NCBI GenBank assembly: GCA_002353585.1
Contig: DEJW01000032.1
Location: 2,572-21,519 of the forward strand
Source: Prevotellaceae bacterium UBA2738
GTDB taxonomy: Bacteria; Bacteroidota; Bacteroidia; Bacteroidales; Bacteroidaceae
Direction of reading: 5' to 3'
DNA: 18,948 nt
This document shows positions 6,599 through 15,700 of this stretch, piece after piece. Made by a program: the position numbers and the translations under genes. The notes under the pieces were generated by a model, which had not been told where the DNA came from, made no database searches, and worked only from the letters and a program-made list of their open reading frames with translations. Within the stretch, counting starts at the first letter, position 1, and the number at the start of each line of letters is the position of its first letter.

Positions 6599-6860
6599 AC
6601 TCGCTATGCTCGTACGAAACGGTGCTATGGCACCTACGAAATGCCCTACGGGCTACGAAAACGAAAACCCTTGCTCCGAACTTGTTCGCCTGAGCACCTA
6701 CTGGAGCGCAAGAACCCCCGCTTCAGCGCGACTTGAACCCTTTGAACTCCTTGAACTCTTGAACCCCCTTGAACTCCTTGAACCAGCGCTTTAGCGCGAC
6801 TTGAACCCCTTTTGAACCAGCGCTTCAGCGCGACTTGAACCCTTTGAACCCCTCTTGAAC
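6599..6860 (+). repeat. mreC-mreD spacer made of short hairpins and TTGAAC repeats
   Basis: No gene is supported here. The first half has TACGAAA at 6613, 6635 and 6654, separated by hairpins (GGTGC-TATG-GCACC at 6621-6634; GCCC-TAC-GGGC at 6643-6653), then CGAAC-TT-GTTCG (6677-6688). The second half has eleven TTGAAC copies between 6733 and 6860 and three longer near-identical units, CGCTTYAGCGCGACTTGAAC (followed by CC), at 6719, 6787 and 6821; each longer unit begins with a GCGCT/AGCGC-type hairpin. The last TTGAAC (6855-6860) contains the start codon of mreD. Lying inside a cotranscribed cluster, these hairpins would be in the mRNA and could affect its processing or stability; that is inference. 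Confidence 0.85.
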
Positions 6861-7346
6861 TATCTCATTTACATATTCACTCTCACCCTCTTGCAGGCGC
6901 TCATCTTCGGCCGCATTCACCTCTTTGGTGTGGCAACACCCCTTGTGTACATATACTTCGTGTTGCTCTTGCCCCGTAATGAGTCACGCATCACCTCCAT
7001 GGTGCTCAGTTTCCTGCTCGGTATGGCTGTCGATATCTTCAGCAACACCCCCGGACTGGCAGCCTCCTCGCTCACCCTTCTTGCCTTCTTTCAGCCCTAT
7101 GTGCTCAACCTTTATCTCAGGAAGGGAGATGAGGACACTTTCCGTCCCACGCTCCGCTCTATGGGGTTCATACGCTATTTCAGCTACTCCTTTTTCCTTA
7201 CGCTCGTCTATTGCTTCACCATATTCACACTCGAAGCCTTCACGCTCGCCCATTGGCTACATTGGTTGCTGAGCATACTCTCCAGTCTGGTGCTCACCCT
7301 TTTCATCATACTCGCAACAGAGAGCCTGCGTAACAAAAAGAAGTGA
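6855..7346 (+). CDS. mreD: rod shape-determining protein MreD
   Basis: Polytopic membrane protein of the elongasome, partner of MreC and PBP2. The 163 residues contain about five hydrophobic segments, and the Bacteroidales MreD signatures IHLFGVATPLVYIYFVLLLP (21-40) and GMAVDIFSNTPGLAASSLTLLA (56-77). The frame is open only from 6816 and holds no ATG or GTG before the conserved region; the TTG at 6855 is the only start codon giving the expected N-terminus (MNYLIYIFTLTLLQALIF). That TTG is part of the last TTGAAC unit of the upstream repeat. No Shine-Dalgarno sequence is seen. The 3' end overlaps mrdA by 4 bp (GTGA). The identity is clear; the exact start is likely but not proven. Confidence 0.92.
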   Translation: MNYLIYIFTLTLLQALIFGRIHLFGVATPLVYIYFVLLLPRNESRITSMVLSFLLGMAVDIFSNTPGLAASSLTLLAFFQPYVLNLYLRKGDEDTFRPTLRSMGFIRYFSYSFFLTLVYCFTIFTLEAFTLAHWLHWLLSILSSLVLTLFIILATESLRNKKK

Positions 7347-9193
7347 AAACTACCGACTATACAAACCGCAAATACATCATCGGTGCTATAACACTTGCTA
7401 TAGTGCTCATATACATCGTGCGCCTTTTCACGCTCCAGATAATGAGCGACGATTTTCGAAAAAGTGCCGATTCCAACGCCTTTCTGAAGAAGATAGAGTT
7501 CCCTTCCAGGGGTCTTATCTACGACCGCAATGGCAAACTCCTTGTCTATAACCAGCCTGCCTACGACATCATGGTGGTGATGAATGAGGCTCGCGACCAT
7601 ATTGACACCCTCGACCTCTGCCAGACCCTTGGCATCACCAAGGAGATGTTCATCAACCGCATGAATGCCATCAAGGACCGCAACAAGAATCCAGGCTATT
7701 CACGCTACACCCAGCAGACCTTCATGACCCAGCTCGACGAGGAAGATTTCTCCGTCTTTCGTGAGAAGATGTTCCGCTTCCCTGGCTTCTATATACAGCG
7801 ACGCGCCATCCGTCAGTATCAGTACCCCTATGCAGCCCATGTGCTGGGCGATGTCGCCGAGGTGTCACAGCGTGATATAGATGAGGATGACTACTACCTG
7901 CAGGGCGACTATATCGGCAAACTCGGTGTGGAGCGTTTCTATGAGAAGCAGCTCCGAGGCGAGAAGGGTATGCAGATACTCCTTCGCGATGCTCATGGCA
8001 GAATCAAGGGTCGCTATCAGAACGGCAAATATGACCGTCGCCCAGTGCCTGGCAAGAACCTCACCCTTGCCATCGACGTAGAGCTGCAGGCACTTGGCGA
8101 ACGCCTCATGGAAGGCAAGATAGGCAGCATCGTGGCTATAGAGCCCTCCACAGGCGAAGTGCTCTGCATGGTATCGTCGCCCACCTACGATCCTCGCATC
8201 ATGACAGGCCGCAAGCGTGGCAAGAACCACCTTGCCCTGCAACGTAATATATGGAAACCCCTGCTTAACCGTAGCATTATGGGACAGTACCCTCCAGGCT
8301 CCACCTTCAAGACCTCACAGGCGCTGACCTATCTCACCGAGGGCATCATAACTCCAACTACCCTCTTCCAGTGCCATCACGGATTCTCCTTCCGCGGACT
8401 TCATGTGGGTTGTCACGGCCACGGTTCGCCCCTGGCACTTGTCGATGCCATCTCCACCTCATGCAACGGATTCTTCTGCTGGGGACTATACTATATGATA
8501 GGCAACCGAGGCAAATACGGCAGTGTGGTCAATGCCATGAACCGCTGGCGCGACTATATGGTGTCTATGGGTTTCGGCTATAAGACGGGCATCGACCTGC
8601 CAGGCGAGAAGCGCGGACTCATACCTAACGGCGACTATTACGACCATGCCTATAAAGGGTCGTGGAACGGACTCACCGTCATCTCCATCTCCATAGGTCA
8701 GGGCGAGGTCAACCTCACCCCTCTGCAGATAGCCAACCTCGGAGCCACCATAGCCAATAGAGGCTATTATCACGTGCCCCATGTAGTGAAGAGGGTAGAG
8801 GGTGAGCCTCTCGACAGTGCCTATACCACTCGCCATTACACTATGGCATCACGTGAGGCATACGACTGGGTGGTAGCAGGCATGCGCAGTTCAGTGCTCA
8901 AAGGCACCTGTCATGCACTCCGCACCCTTCCCTTCGAGGTGTGTGGCAAGACAGGTACAGCCCAGAACCGAGGTCAGGACCACTCCGTATTCATGGGCTT
9001 CGCCCCAATGGACAACCCTAAGATAGCCATCGCCGTCTATGTGGAGAATGGTGGTTTCGGAGCCGAGTTTGCAGTGCCTATCGGCGGTCTCCTTCTCGAG
9101 AAGTACCTCACAGGCAAACTCTCCCCTTGGTCGCAGAAGCGCGCTCGCGATTTCCAGAAACGTCGCATCGCCTATGGCTCGCATAACAGGTAA
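7343..9193 (+). CDS. mrdA: penicillin-binding protein 2 (peptidoglycan DD-transpeptidase)
   Basis: Class B PBP that cross-links new peptidoglycan during lateral wall growth, in complex with MreC/MreD and the glycosyltransferase RodA. Of 616 residues, 11-31 form the membrane anchor, about 53-215 the pedestal domain (with RGLIYDRNGKLL and GKLGVERFYEKQLRG), and about 255-590 the transpeptidase. All three catalytic motifs are visible: S320-T-F-K323 in PPGSTFK, S373-C-N375, and K536-T-G in CGKTGTAQN, plus GYKTGIDLPGEKRG. The GTG start (7343-7345) overlaps the mreD TGA, the standard coupled arrangement. In most Bacteroidales clusters rodA follows (family knowledge); here the next 358 bp have no gene and the following genes are on the other strand. 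Confidence 0.97.
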   Translation: MKTTDYTNRKYIIGAITLAIVLIYIVRLFTLQIMSDDFRKSADSNAFLKKIEFPSRGLIYDRNGKLLVYNQPAYDIMVVMNEARDHIDTLDLCQTLGITKEMFINRMNAIKDRNKNPGYSRYTQQTFMTQLDEEDFSVFREKMFRFPGFYIQRRAIRQYQYPYAAHVLGDVAEVSQRDIDEDDYYLQGDYIGKLGVERFYEKQLRGEKGMQILLRDAHGRIKGRYQNGKYDRRPVPGKNLTLAIDVELQALGERLMEGKIGSIVAIEPSTGEVLCMVSSPTYDPRIMTGRKRGKNHLALQRNIWKPLLNRSIMGQYPPGSTFKTSQALTYLTEGIITPTTLFQCHHGFSFRGLHVGCHGHGSPLALVDAISTSCNGFFCWGLYYMIGNRGKYGSVVNAMNRWRDYMVSMGFGYKTGIDLPGEKRGLIPNGDYYDHAYKGSWNGLTVISISIGQGEVNLTPLQIANLGATIANRGYYHVPHVVKRVEGEPLDSAYTTRHYTMASREAYDWVVAGMRSSVLKGTCHALRTLPFEVCGKTGTAQNRGQDHSVFMGFAPMDNPKIAIAVYVENGGFGAEFAVPIGGLLLEKYLTGKLSPWSQKRARDFQKRRIAYGSHNR

Positions 9194-9401
9194 AGGTTCA
9201 ATATAAGAAGCCAAATGCCCATAGAGGAATTTTGTTGAGAATAGCAGACTCTATCTATCCATATTCTTTCAGTAATGTGTAAAACCTGTTTTACATTTAT
9301 TGCCTCAAAGTGTAAAATGCCTTTTACACCTTTCTCGCCTGCAAATGTACTAACTTTTTTTTATATCCCCAAATAAATGAAGAAAAAAGAGGGGCGCGGG
9401 G
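9194..9401. other. gene-free spacer after mrdA with two TGTAAAA palindromes
   Basis: Two palindromes with a common core lie 32 bp apart: TGTAAAAC-CT-GTTTTACA (9278-9295) and GTGTAAAA-TGCC-TTTTACAC (9310-9329). They may act as an mrdA terminator or as paired binding sites. On the minus strand TTTG (9370-9373), 20 bases, then TACATTTG (9342-9349) fits the Bacteroidetes promoter consensus, but a transcript from it would run through the palindromes and antisense into the 3' end of mrdA, with no credible gene. The remainder (9194-9277) shows nothing recognisable. Confidence 0.6.
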
Positions 9402-9479
9402 TTACTTAGTGTCCGCATGCCCTTACTTAGCTCCCGCGTGCCCTTACTTAGCACCCGTGCGCCCTTGCTAAGCAAGTGC
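9402..9479. repeat. 21-bp tandem array (three units and a partial fourth)
   Basis: Units at 9402-9422, 9423-9443 and 9444-9464 all begin TTACTTAG and end in GCCC, with a variable GC-rich centre (TGTCCGCAT, CTCCCGCGT, CACCCGTGC). A partial fourth unit (9465-9479) begins TTGCTAAG and forms the hairpin CTTGC-TAA-GCAAG (9464-9476). The array lies between a short A/G-rich tract and the terminator of the minus-strand gene pair; no frame across it is coding. Confidence 0.85.
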
Positions 9480-9484
9480 AGAAA

Positions 9485-9521
9485 CCAAAAAGGCTCGCAC
9501 CCCGTAGTGGAGTGCGAGCCC
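9485..9521 (-). terminator. terminator of the giant protein/small protein pair
   Basis: GGCTCGCAC (9492-9500) pairs perfectly with GTGCGAGCC (9512-9520) around an 11-nt loop. On the minus strand the stem is followed by TTTTTGGTTTC, a good U tract. It lies 31 bp after the stop codon of the 69-residue gene. Confidence 0.85.
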
Positions 9522-9551
9522 TGTTATATGTAATAATGTGAGAGTGCCAAG

Positions 9552-9761
9552 TTATTCAAAAGAGAAGCCCAGATTCAAACTGTTGCCGTCTTCTATCTCA
9601 TCGTCATTTACTCCAGTACCGTCACCTGGCGTAGTAGTACCAGGTGCACCAGGTGTATTGCCCGGACCCTTAGATTCCCCCTGGGTACTAAGGTTATTTA
9701 TACCTTCTTCACATTCAATAGGCTCAAAAGTTAATTCTGGCTGAATATATATCTTTTTCAT
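9552..9761 (-). CDS. small MKKxY-type protein of unknown function
   Basis: A 69-residue protein beginning MKKIYIQPELTFEPIE. Many Bacteroidales genomes, notably Prevotella, encode short proteins that start MKKxYixP and have a variable, low-complexity, acidic remainder (family impression from memory; no function known to me). After the conserved head the sequence has a Gly/Pro/Thr stretch (GPGNTPGAPGTTTPGDGTG, 32-50), an acidic stretch (NDDEIEDG, 52-59) and the ending LNLGFSFE. No signal peptide, membrane segment or cysteine pair; one Cys at 18. It starts 20 bp after the stop codon of the giant secreted protein, has a strong Shine-Dalgarno sequence (rare here), and shares that gene's terminator, so it is very likely expressed from the same mRNA. 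Possible roles (partner, modified peptide, chaperone-like factor) are speculation. The gene itself is well supported by its RBS, start and conserved head. Confidence 0.75.
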   Translation of the reverse strand: MKKIYIQPELTFEPIECEEGINNLSTQGESKGPGNTPGAPGTTTPGDGTGVNDDEIEDGNSLNLGFSFE

Positions 9762-9770
9762 TTCTAATAA

Positions 9771-9780
9771 TTCCTCCTTT
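9771..9780 (-). promoter_or_regulatory. strong Shine-Dalgarno sequence for the 69-residue gene
   Basis: AAAGGAGGAA on the minus strand, with GGAGG 11 nt before the ATG at 9759-9761. None of the other genes in the window shows a comparable motif, as expected for Bacteroidetes, where Shine-Dalgarno use is weak; this confirms the start and suggests strong independent initiation. Confidence 0.8.
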
Positions 9781-9781
9781 A

Positions 9782-12700
9782 TTACTTTCTAAAATACTTC
9801 TTGCCATTAACAATAACCATGCCTTTGGCATTAGCAGCATCCACCTCTTGACCCATGATGTTATAAGCCTTGCCATCGAAGAGTTTACCATTGACAATCT
9901 CTGCCTTGTCCTCTCCTACAACGATAATCATTGTTGGAACATCACCCTCTTCTGACACATCTTCTACGTCAAGGTCAGCATCCAACGAGAGAGCAGAATA
10001 ATTGGTACCAGCCCAGTCGTTAGGCTGCAAGAATGTACGATAGGTATTCACTCTCAGGTCTGAGCTTGGTGTATATTTCATCAACGCTCCATTGTTAGTG
10101 TTGATATAGAAACCATTCTGCTTCATGTCAGTTGGAGCGAGAGTTGCCACAGCCTTATAGCGTATCTCATCATTCTTTTCTGTAGCACCATCTTCTCTGT
10201 CATTGTCGCTGCCATAGTTGATGCCTGTCGTGAGTTTATCAGGGTCAACGAGCACGTTGTAGAACTCCACACCCGTTGTTCCGCCAATCTTACCATTGCT
10301 GCCAAGTACAACTCCTGTACCTGTTGGGTAGATGAAGTAAGGCTGACCAGGCAGAATATCCTGATTTACGTGGCGCATGAAGTTGATTACATAAGCATTG
10401 CCACCCTTCTTTGTCAGTCCGTTGTAGAGACAGAGCTTAGTGCCAGTACCGAATATAGCTTCTACGTCCTTCTCGCTTACTGCGAATGGCAGGCAGATAG
10501 TATTCCACTGGTTAGGAGTGAAGTTCCTCTTCAGTGTCATCTGGTTATATACAGTAGGCTTTGTAGGCTTGGTGAAGCCTGTTCTTACAGTAGGTGAAGT
10601 CCAGTCATCACTACCCTTCAAGTCAACATTGTCTTCTACATAGTCTATTGCTCCATCACCGAATGCATTAATATCTTCTACAAAGTTCATGGCAACATAG
10701 CCAATTCGTGTACCACAACCCAAGAAGTAATACTTCTGACCAGCCTTTACTGGGAGAGTATATTTCAGGTAGCCCTCTTCAATCATAAGGTAGCCATTAC
10801 GATATGGTATAGGGCGAATCTTGCGTGGAACCTGCTTGGCTCTGTTCGCATCTATGCTTATATCGCCATCGCTTGTTTCTGTAGGCCAATAGTATGGGTT
10901 TATAGCAGAGCAGCCGTCTGTTCCTGATGTTTGAGCATACTTTGTAGGATTATCTGCATTGTCACAATACTTGTATGTCAGCTGCTTATACAGGAGTGAG
11001 GGGTTATCTTTATCACTGCCATAGAAATTCACAGATTTCAAAGAATGCTCTGTTGGGTATGTCTCTCCTGAATATTCATGCTGGTCTCGACCGTTGCCGT
11101 CAGAAATCACGGCTTTTGACACTACTGACGTAGGATGTTGTACCCAGCCGTCCTGATCGAACCAATAGCCCAGACGGGGATTGGTTGCTATCTTTCCGTC
11201 ATTTGATTTCTTCCAGCCTACAATACCATTCTGTAAAACGTATGCTGTCAGAATACCTGTTTTCTTTACCTCAAACATCAGGTATGATCCTGCGCATGGC
11301 ATAGCGAATGGCTTTATACGCTCATTAGCTGCGTATGTGCTAACACCATCGTCCTTAGTGTCTCCTTCCTGATACCATATTCTGTCGTCCGTAGGATTAC
11401 TCAGAATCTCTACCTTGTCTTCACTCTTGGCATTCTGAGCACCATTACGCATGTTGTAGGTGTATCCATCCATCTTCGCATTTTGCGCACCAGAATAATA
11501 CGCCCAAGAATCCTTAACAGATACTATATCGTCATCTTTATCTTTATCACCTTCTGCTATTGTTATTATTCTATTATCATTGTACTTATATCCGCCATAT
11601 ACCAGCTTTACAACCGTCTGGCCGTTAGCATCATCCATAGGATAAACCCGCTGAGCTTCCATAGTTTCATCTTTCATATCCTTAGATATGAAGTTGTCCG
11701 TACCCTGAGTAATGTGCAATGTATATGAGTTCTTGTCACCTGTATAAGTGTCAGACTCTTCGATGTATGCAATAATCTCAGGACCGCCCTGTCCACCACC
11801 ATACTTTACGTCGTATGTCGTGGATGAGAAGTCGCCCGATTTGCTGAGATAAGCCACAGAGTTATCGTCGCTGATATATTTCAGTACGCTAGTTCCGGCA
11901 GGCCAAGGCTCACCATCTTTCGTTACAGTGAATGTTGGCAGCTTGCCGGCTTGTATAGTAGCATCTTTTGACAGGTTATCCAAGTCCAAATCCAACGTTA
12001 CATCTTTGCTTGACACGCTGATGGCTATCTGGTGCTTCAGCACGGTAAACTTGAATTCCTTTGTAGCACCTTTATATATGTCGCCATCATCCTGTGTAAG
12101 GGTGATAGTGGCAGTTCCAGGATAATTACCCTTTGTAATAGTGAGCACACCATTTTCATAGCTTGCACTGCGAACAACGTACTTGTCAGCAGGCAAGTCT
12201 GTTGGATTTGTCACAGTAGGAGCACCTATTGCACCATCGCCGTCAGTATAGACATCGTAGTTAAACACAGTATTATCCGCGATGTCCATAGAGATTTTGT
12301 CTTCGCTTATTTCAACATCGCCCTTCTTTATAGTGATTGTTGAAGGAATATGCTGATAGAAGATTATGCGCGTAGGTCTTATATCACCTGTTGCGTTGTC
12401 TATTGTTATGACAGAACCATTTGGATTCAATGCATAAATCGGTGCCTCACTTACACTGTTGGTAGGATGTATCGCATCACCAACCTTAGTGTCGTCAACA
12501 GTTACGTCGAATGTTCGGTCAGTCTGAGTTTGAAAATCAATTATTCTGAAAGCTGCTGCACCTTTCACATTGAATGAGGTTGTTTTTACGCCTTTTGAGC
12601 CACTTTTCTTAATCATCAGGTTGCCAGAGCTATCGTAACAGTCTTTGTCGTCACCTTTCCACTTTGTCCAAGTCCAATATGTTCTTGTACCTCTATTATC

Positions 12701-15700
12701 ATAGTTGGTTTTATTTGTATAGTAGGAATATTCACCATCAGTCCAGCCTGTATCCTGTCCCTCACCAGTACCAATCTTATAATAATCAATATTAGCCTCT
12801 ACCTTGACAGAAACAGCGTTAGAATAAACCACTGCCGGAGTAGCCTGACTATCGGTAACCTTCACCCTATAATATAAGGTGCCGGTGCTTCCTGTGGCTG
12901 GAGTATAGGTCGCCGTGTTATTAGTACCGGCAGCATCAACCCAAGAACCTTCATTGTCTGGAGTGCTGGTGCTTTGCCACAAGTAAGTATATGTAGGTGC
13001 ACCGCCCTTGACATTAGCGCTGAGGGTGGTTGCTGTAGCATCCTTAGCCACGATCTGACTTGCAGGTGTAAGGTCAGCAACCTCGAGAGGAGCTACATGA
13101 TTTGATATGTAGATAGGACCGAAGTAGTCATTGAGATTTCGTTTACTCCATACGTAAAGGTCTGTTGCACCCACGATGGCATCGCCTGCCCGCACCACAT
13201 ATTCCTTTGTGGTGACAGTCTCAGTACCATCGCCTGCAAACTCTATCTTGCTGCTCTCCGCGCCGCTGCGTGTGTTTGCCTTTGAGAGCCATACGCCGCC
13301 CGCATTGCTGCCCAGACCGTTGATGCCGATGCTGATGGTCATACCGGCTGCCAGAGCGGTGTTAAGGTGAATCTTAAAGTAATTGTCACTGCCGTCAACC
13401 TGGAAGTAAGGCTCGTTAAATACATATACATAATGAAATTCTGAGCCATCGCCCTTAAATGTTGCTGTACCTCCGTAGATGTTAACGTCAGTGCCATTGG
13501 TGAGATCAAGTGACGACGCGCTCGTTGTGCTACGACGGGTGATGGTATTCATCCAGAATGTACGCTCAGATACCGTGGTTAACACAGGCTTGATATTGGA
13601 AACAATGTCCTTATATCCTGATTTAGATGCCACACAATAGTAGTATGACAAGTCTTCGTCAAAGTCGGTGCTTGGAGTGTAGCTTGCGCTTTTTGCACCA
13701 TCTATAGCTGTTGCGCCAGATGTGCTATTCTTGCTGTTCTTGTACCATTGATAGGTTGCACCTGTAGCTGCTACTGTAAGAGTGGCAGCCGTTGCGCCTT
13801 TTGTGGTATAGCGTAAAGCCTCAGAAGTTATATTTGTTGTCCAAGAAAGAGCATTAACGTTAACAGTGATAGTCTTCATCTCCTCAGTGCCAGAATCATA
13901 TTCACCATCGTTGTCAAGGTCAAGATATACGCCGATGCTACCAGCATCACCTGCACTTACGCCTGTGAATGTGATAGTTTTGTCGTTGAGTGAATATGTT
14001 GCCTTAGCTGTGATCAGTCCTGAATCAACAATACGCGCGCTGTAAACGGTATTGTTGGTGATAGTCACTTCTTTCGTACCAGCGTCACCCACTGTCACGC
14101 TCGTTGCAGAAACATCAAACTCGGCTGCCCTTGACACAATCTTTATTTTGTTAATGTCGGTCCAGCTACTTCCGTTACGTCCTATGTAGAGCACACCAGT
14201 TGTCTGCGTAAAATCCTTTATACGGAAGTGGAATGCCCCATCGCCTGTGCCGAAGGAATTATCTACATAGTCAAGTTTCACTGCATTCAGGTTTGTCGCT
14301 GATTCGCCGACTGTTGTAGTACCCTTAGCCAGCACTGCCTTAACTGAGAATGACGTGCCCTTGGCATAAGGAGTCTTTATATATACATCTATACGTCCAT
14401 TGATATTGGTGAGAGGGATAGCAAACCAACGGTTGCCTGACTGACCATTACCAACGTCCATAACCAGTTTTCCATCACTGATAGTAAATGCCTTCTTGCC
14501 GCCGCTTGTCTGACCACGGAACACTACATTATTGATAGGAGTATTGGCACCGTTGCCAGCATTAGCAGCATCAAACAAAGCCGTTGCAGCAGAAGTGCTC
14601 CACTTGCTTTCTGAGAAGTCGATTACAGCATCTGCTGATGAGAGGTCAAACGGAGTGTAAGAAGACGAAGCATCCACCCACTTAGCGTAGAGAGTAGCAT
14701 CAGAAGTCCTTGTCCAGTTGCCGCTGGCGTCGGTATAACCTGTAACACTTGCCACAAGTGCACCATTAGCACTTGCCACCTTGTGGGTGTAACTACCATC
14801 ATCATAATAGCCCTCCACTACATGTCCTGCCCATACAGGAGCAGAGCTTATTGACAGTGAACCGCTACCATAGGTTGCAGTAGCAGAACCACCTGAAGTT
14901 GCATCACCATCATTCTTGTCGAGAGTGATAGCATAGTTGTTGGCTGTCCACTTGGCATAAAGAATAACATCGTTTGACAGTGCTGGCAATGTAGCACCTG
15001 CGCTGTATGACGTACCTGAACCATCTGCTGACGTGTTCCAGCCGTCGAAAGTATATCCAGTTTTTATAAGTGAACCTGTATCGCCAAGTACGATTGGTGT
15101 TGCGCCACTGTCGTATGGACTGCTTCCATCTACAGGAACATCTCCACCAGTGTTTCCATTACCATTATAAGTCACGGAGTAAGTAGTGGGAGCTGCCTCA
15201 ACAACAGAAACTGTCACGATATTTGATGTAGCAGAAGTTCCTGATTTACTACCTTCGTTATATGTTGGTGTAACAACACAATAATAGTATGTTGTGCCTT
15301 CGCTATCTGTATTTATATTTGCAGCAGCTAAGGTTGCAGACGTAGCACCTGTTATCTTGTGCTCATTATCAACAACTGCAGAGTTAGCGCTGTTCTTATA
15401 CCACTGATAGGTAGCGCCATCTTCAGCAGGTGAAAGTGTTGGAGCATACGTTATTGACGAAGGAGTATCACCAACGGTATATGTTGCAGATGACGGTGTT
15501 ATCGCTGTATTGGTAGTATAGTTCGCAGTGTAAGTCTTTTTTGCTGCCACAGTATAGTTAAAAGATAAAGAAGCATTATTAGTACCGACACTCCATCTGT
15601 TCCAAGCATATCCACTATTTGCGGCACCAGCAGTAACAGTTATTACAGTACCTTCCATCACGTATGAGCCATTACTACTGATAGGATTACCTGAAGACTT

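Noticed and set aside
6528..6794. 88-residue plus-strand open frame across the mreC end and its spacer
   Set aside because: Out of frame with mreC and then translating the TTGAAC repeat into LLELLNPLELLE; a repeat artefact.
9402..9479. Possible CRISPR array
   Set aside because: The period of 21 bp is too short for repeat plus spacer, the units are contiguous, and no cas gene is present.
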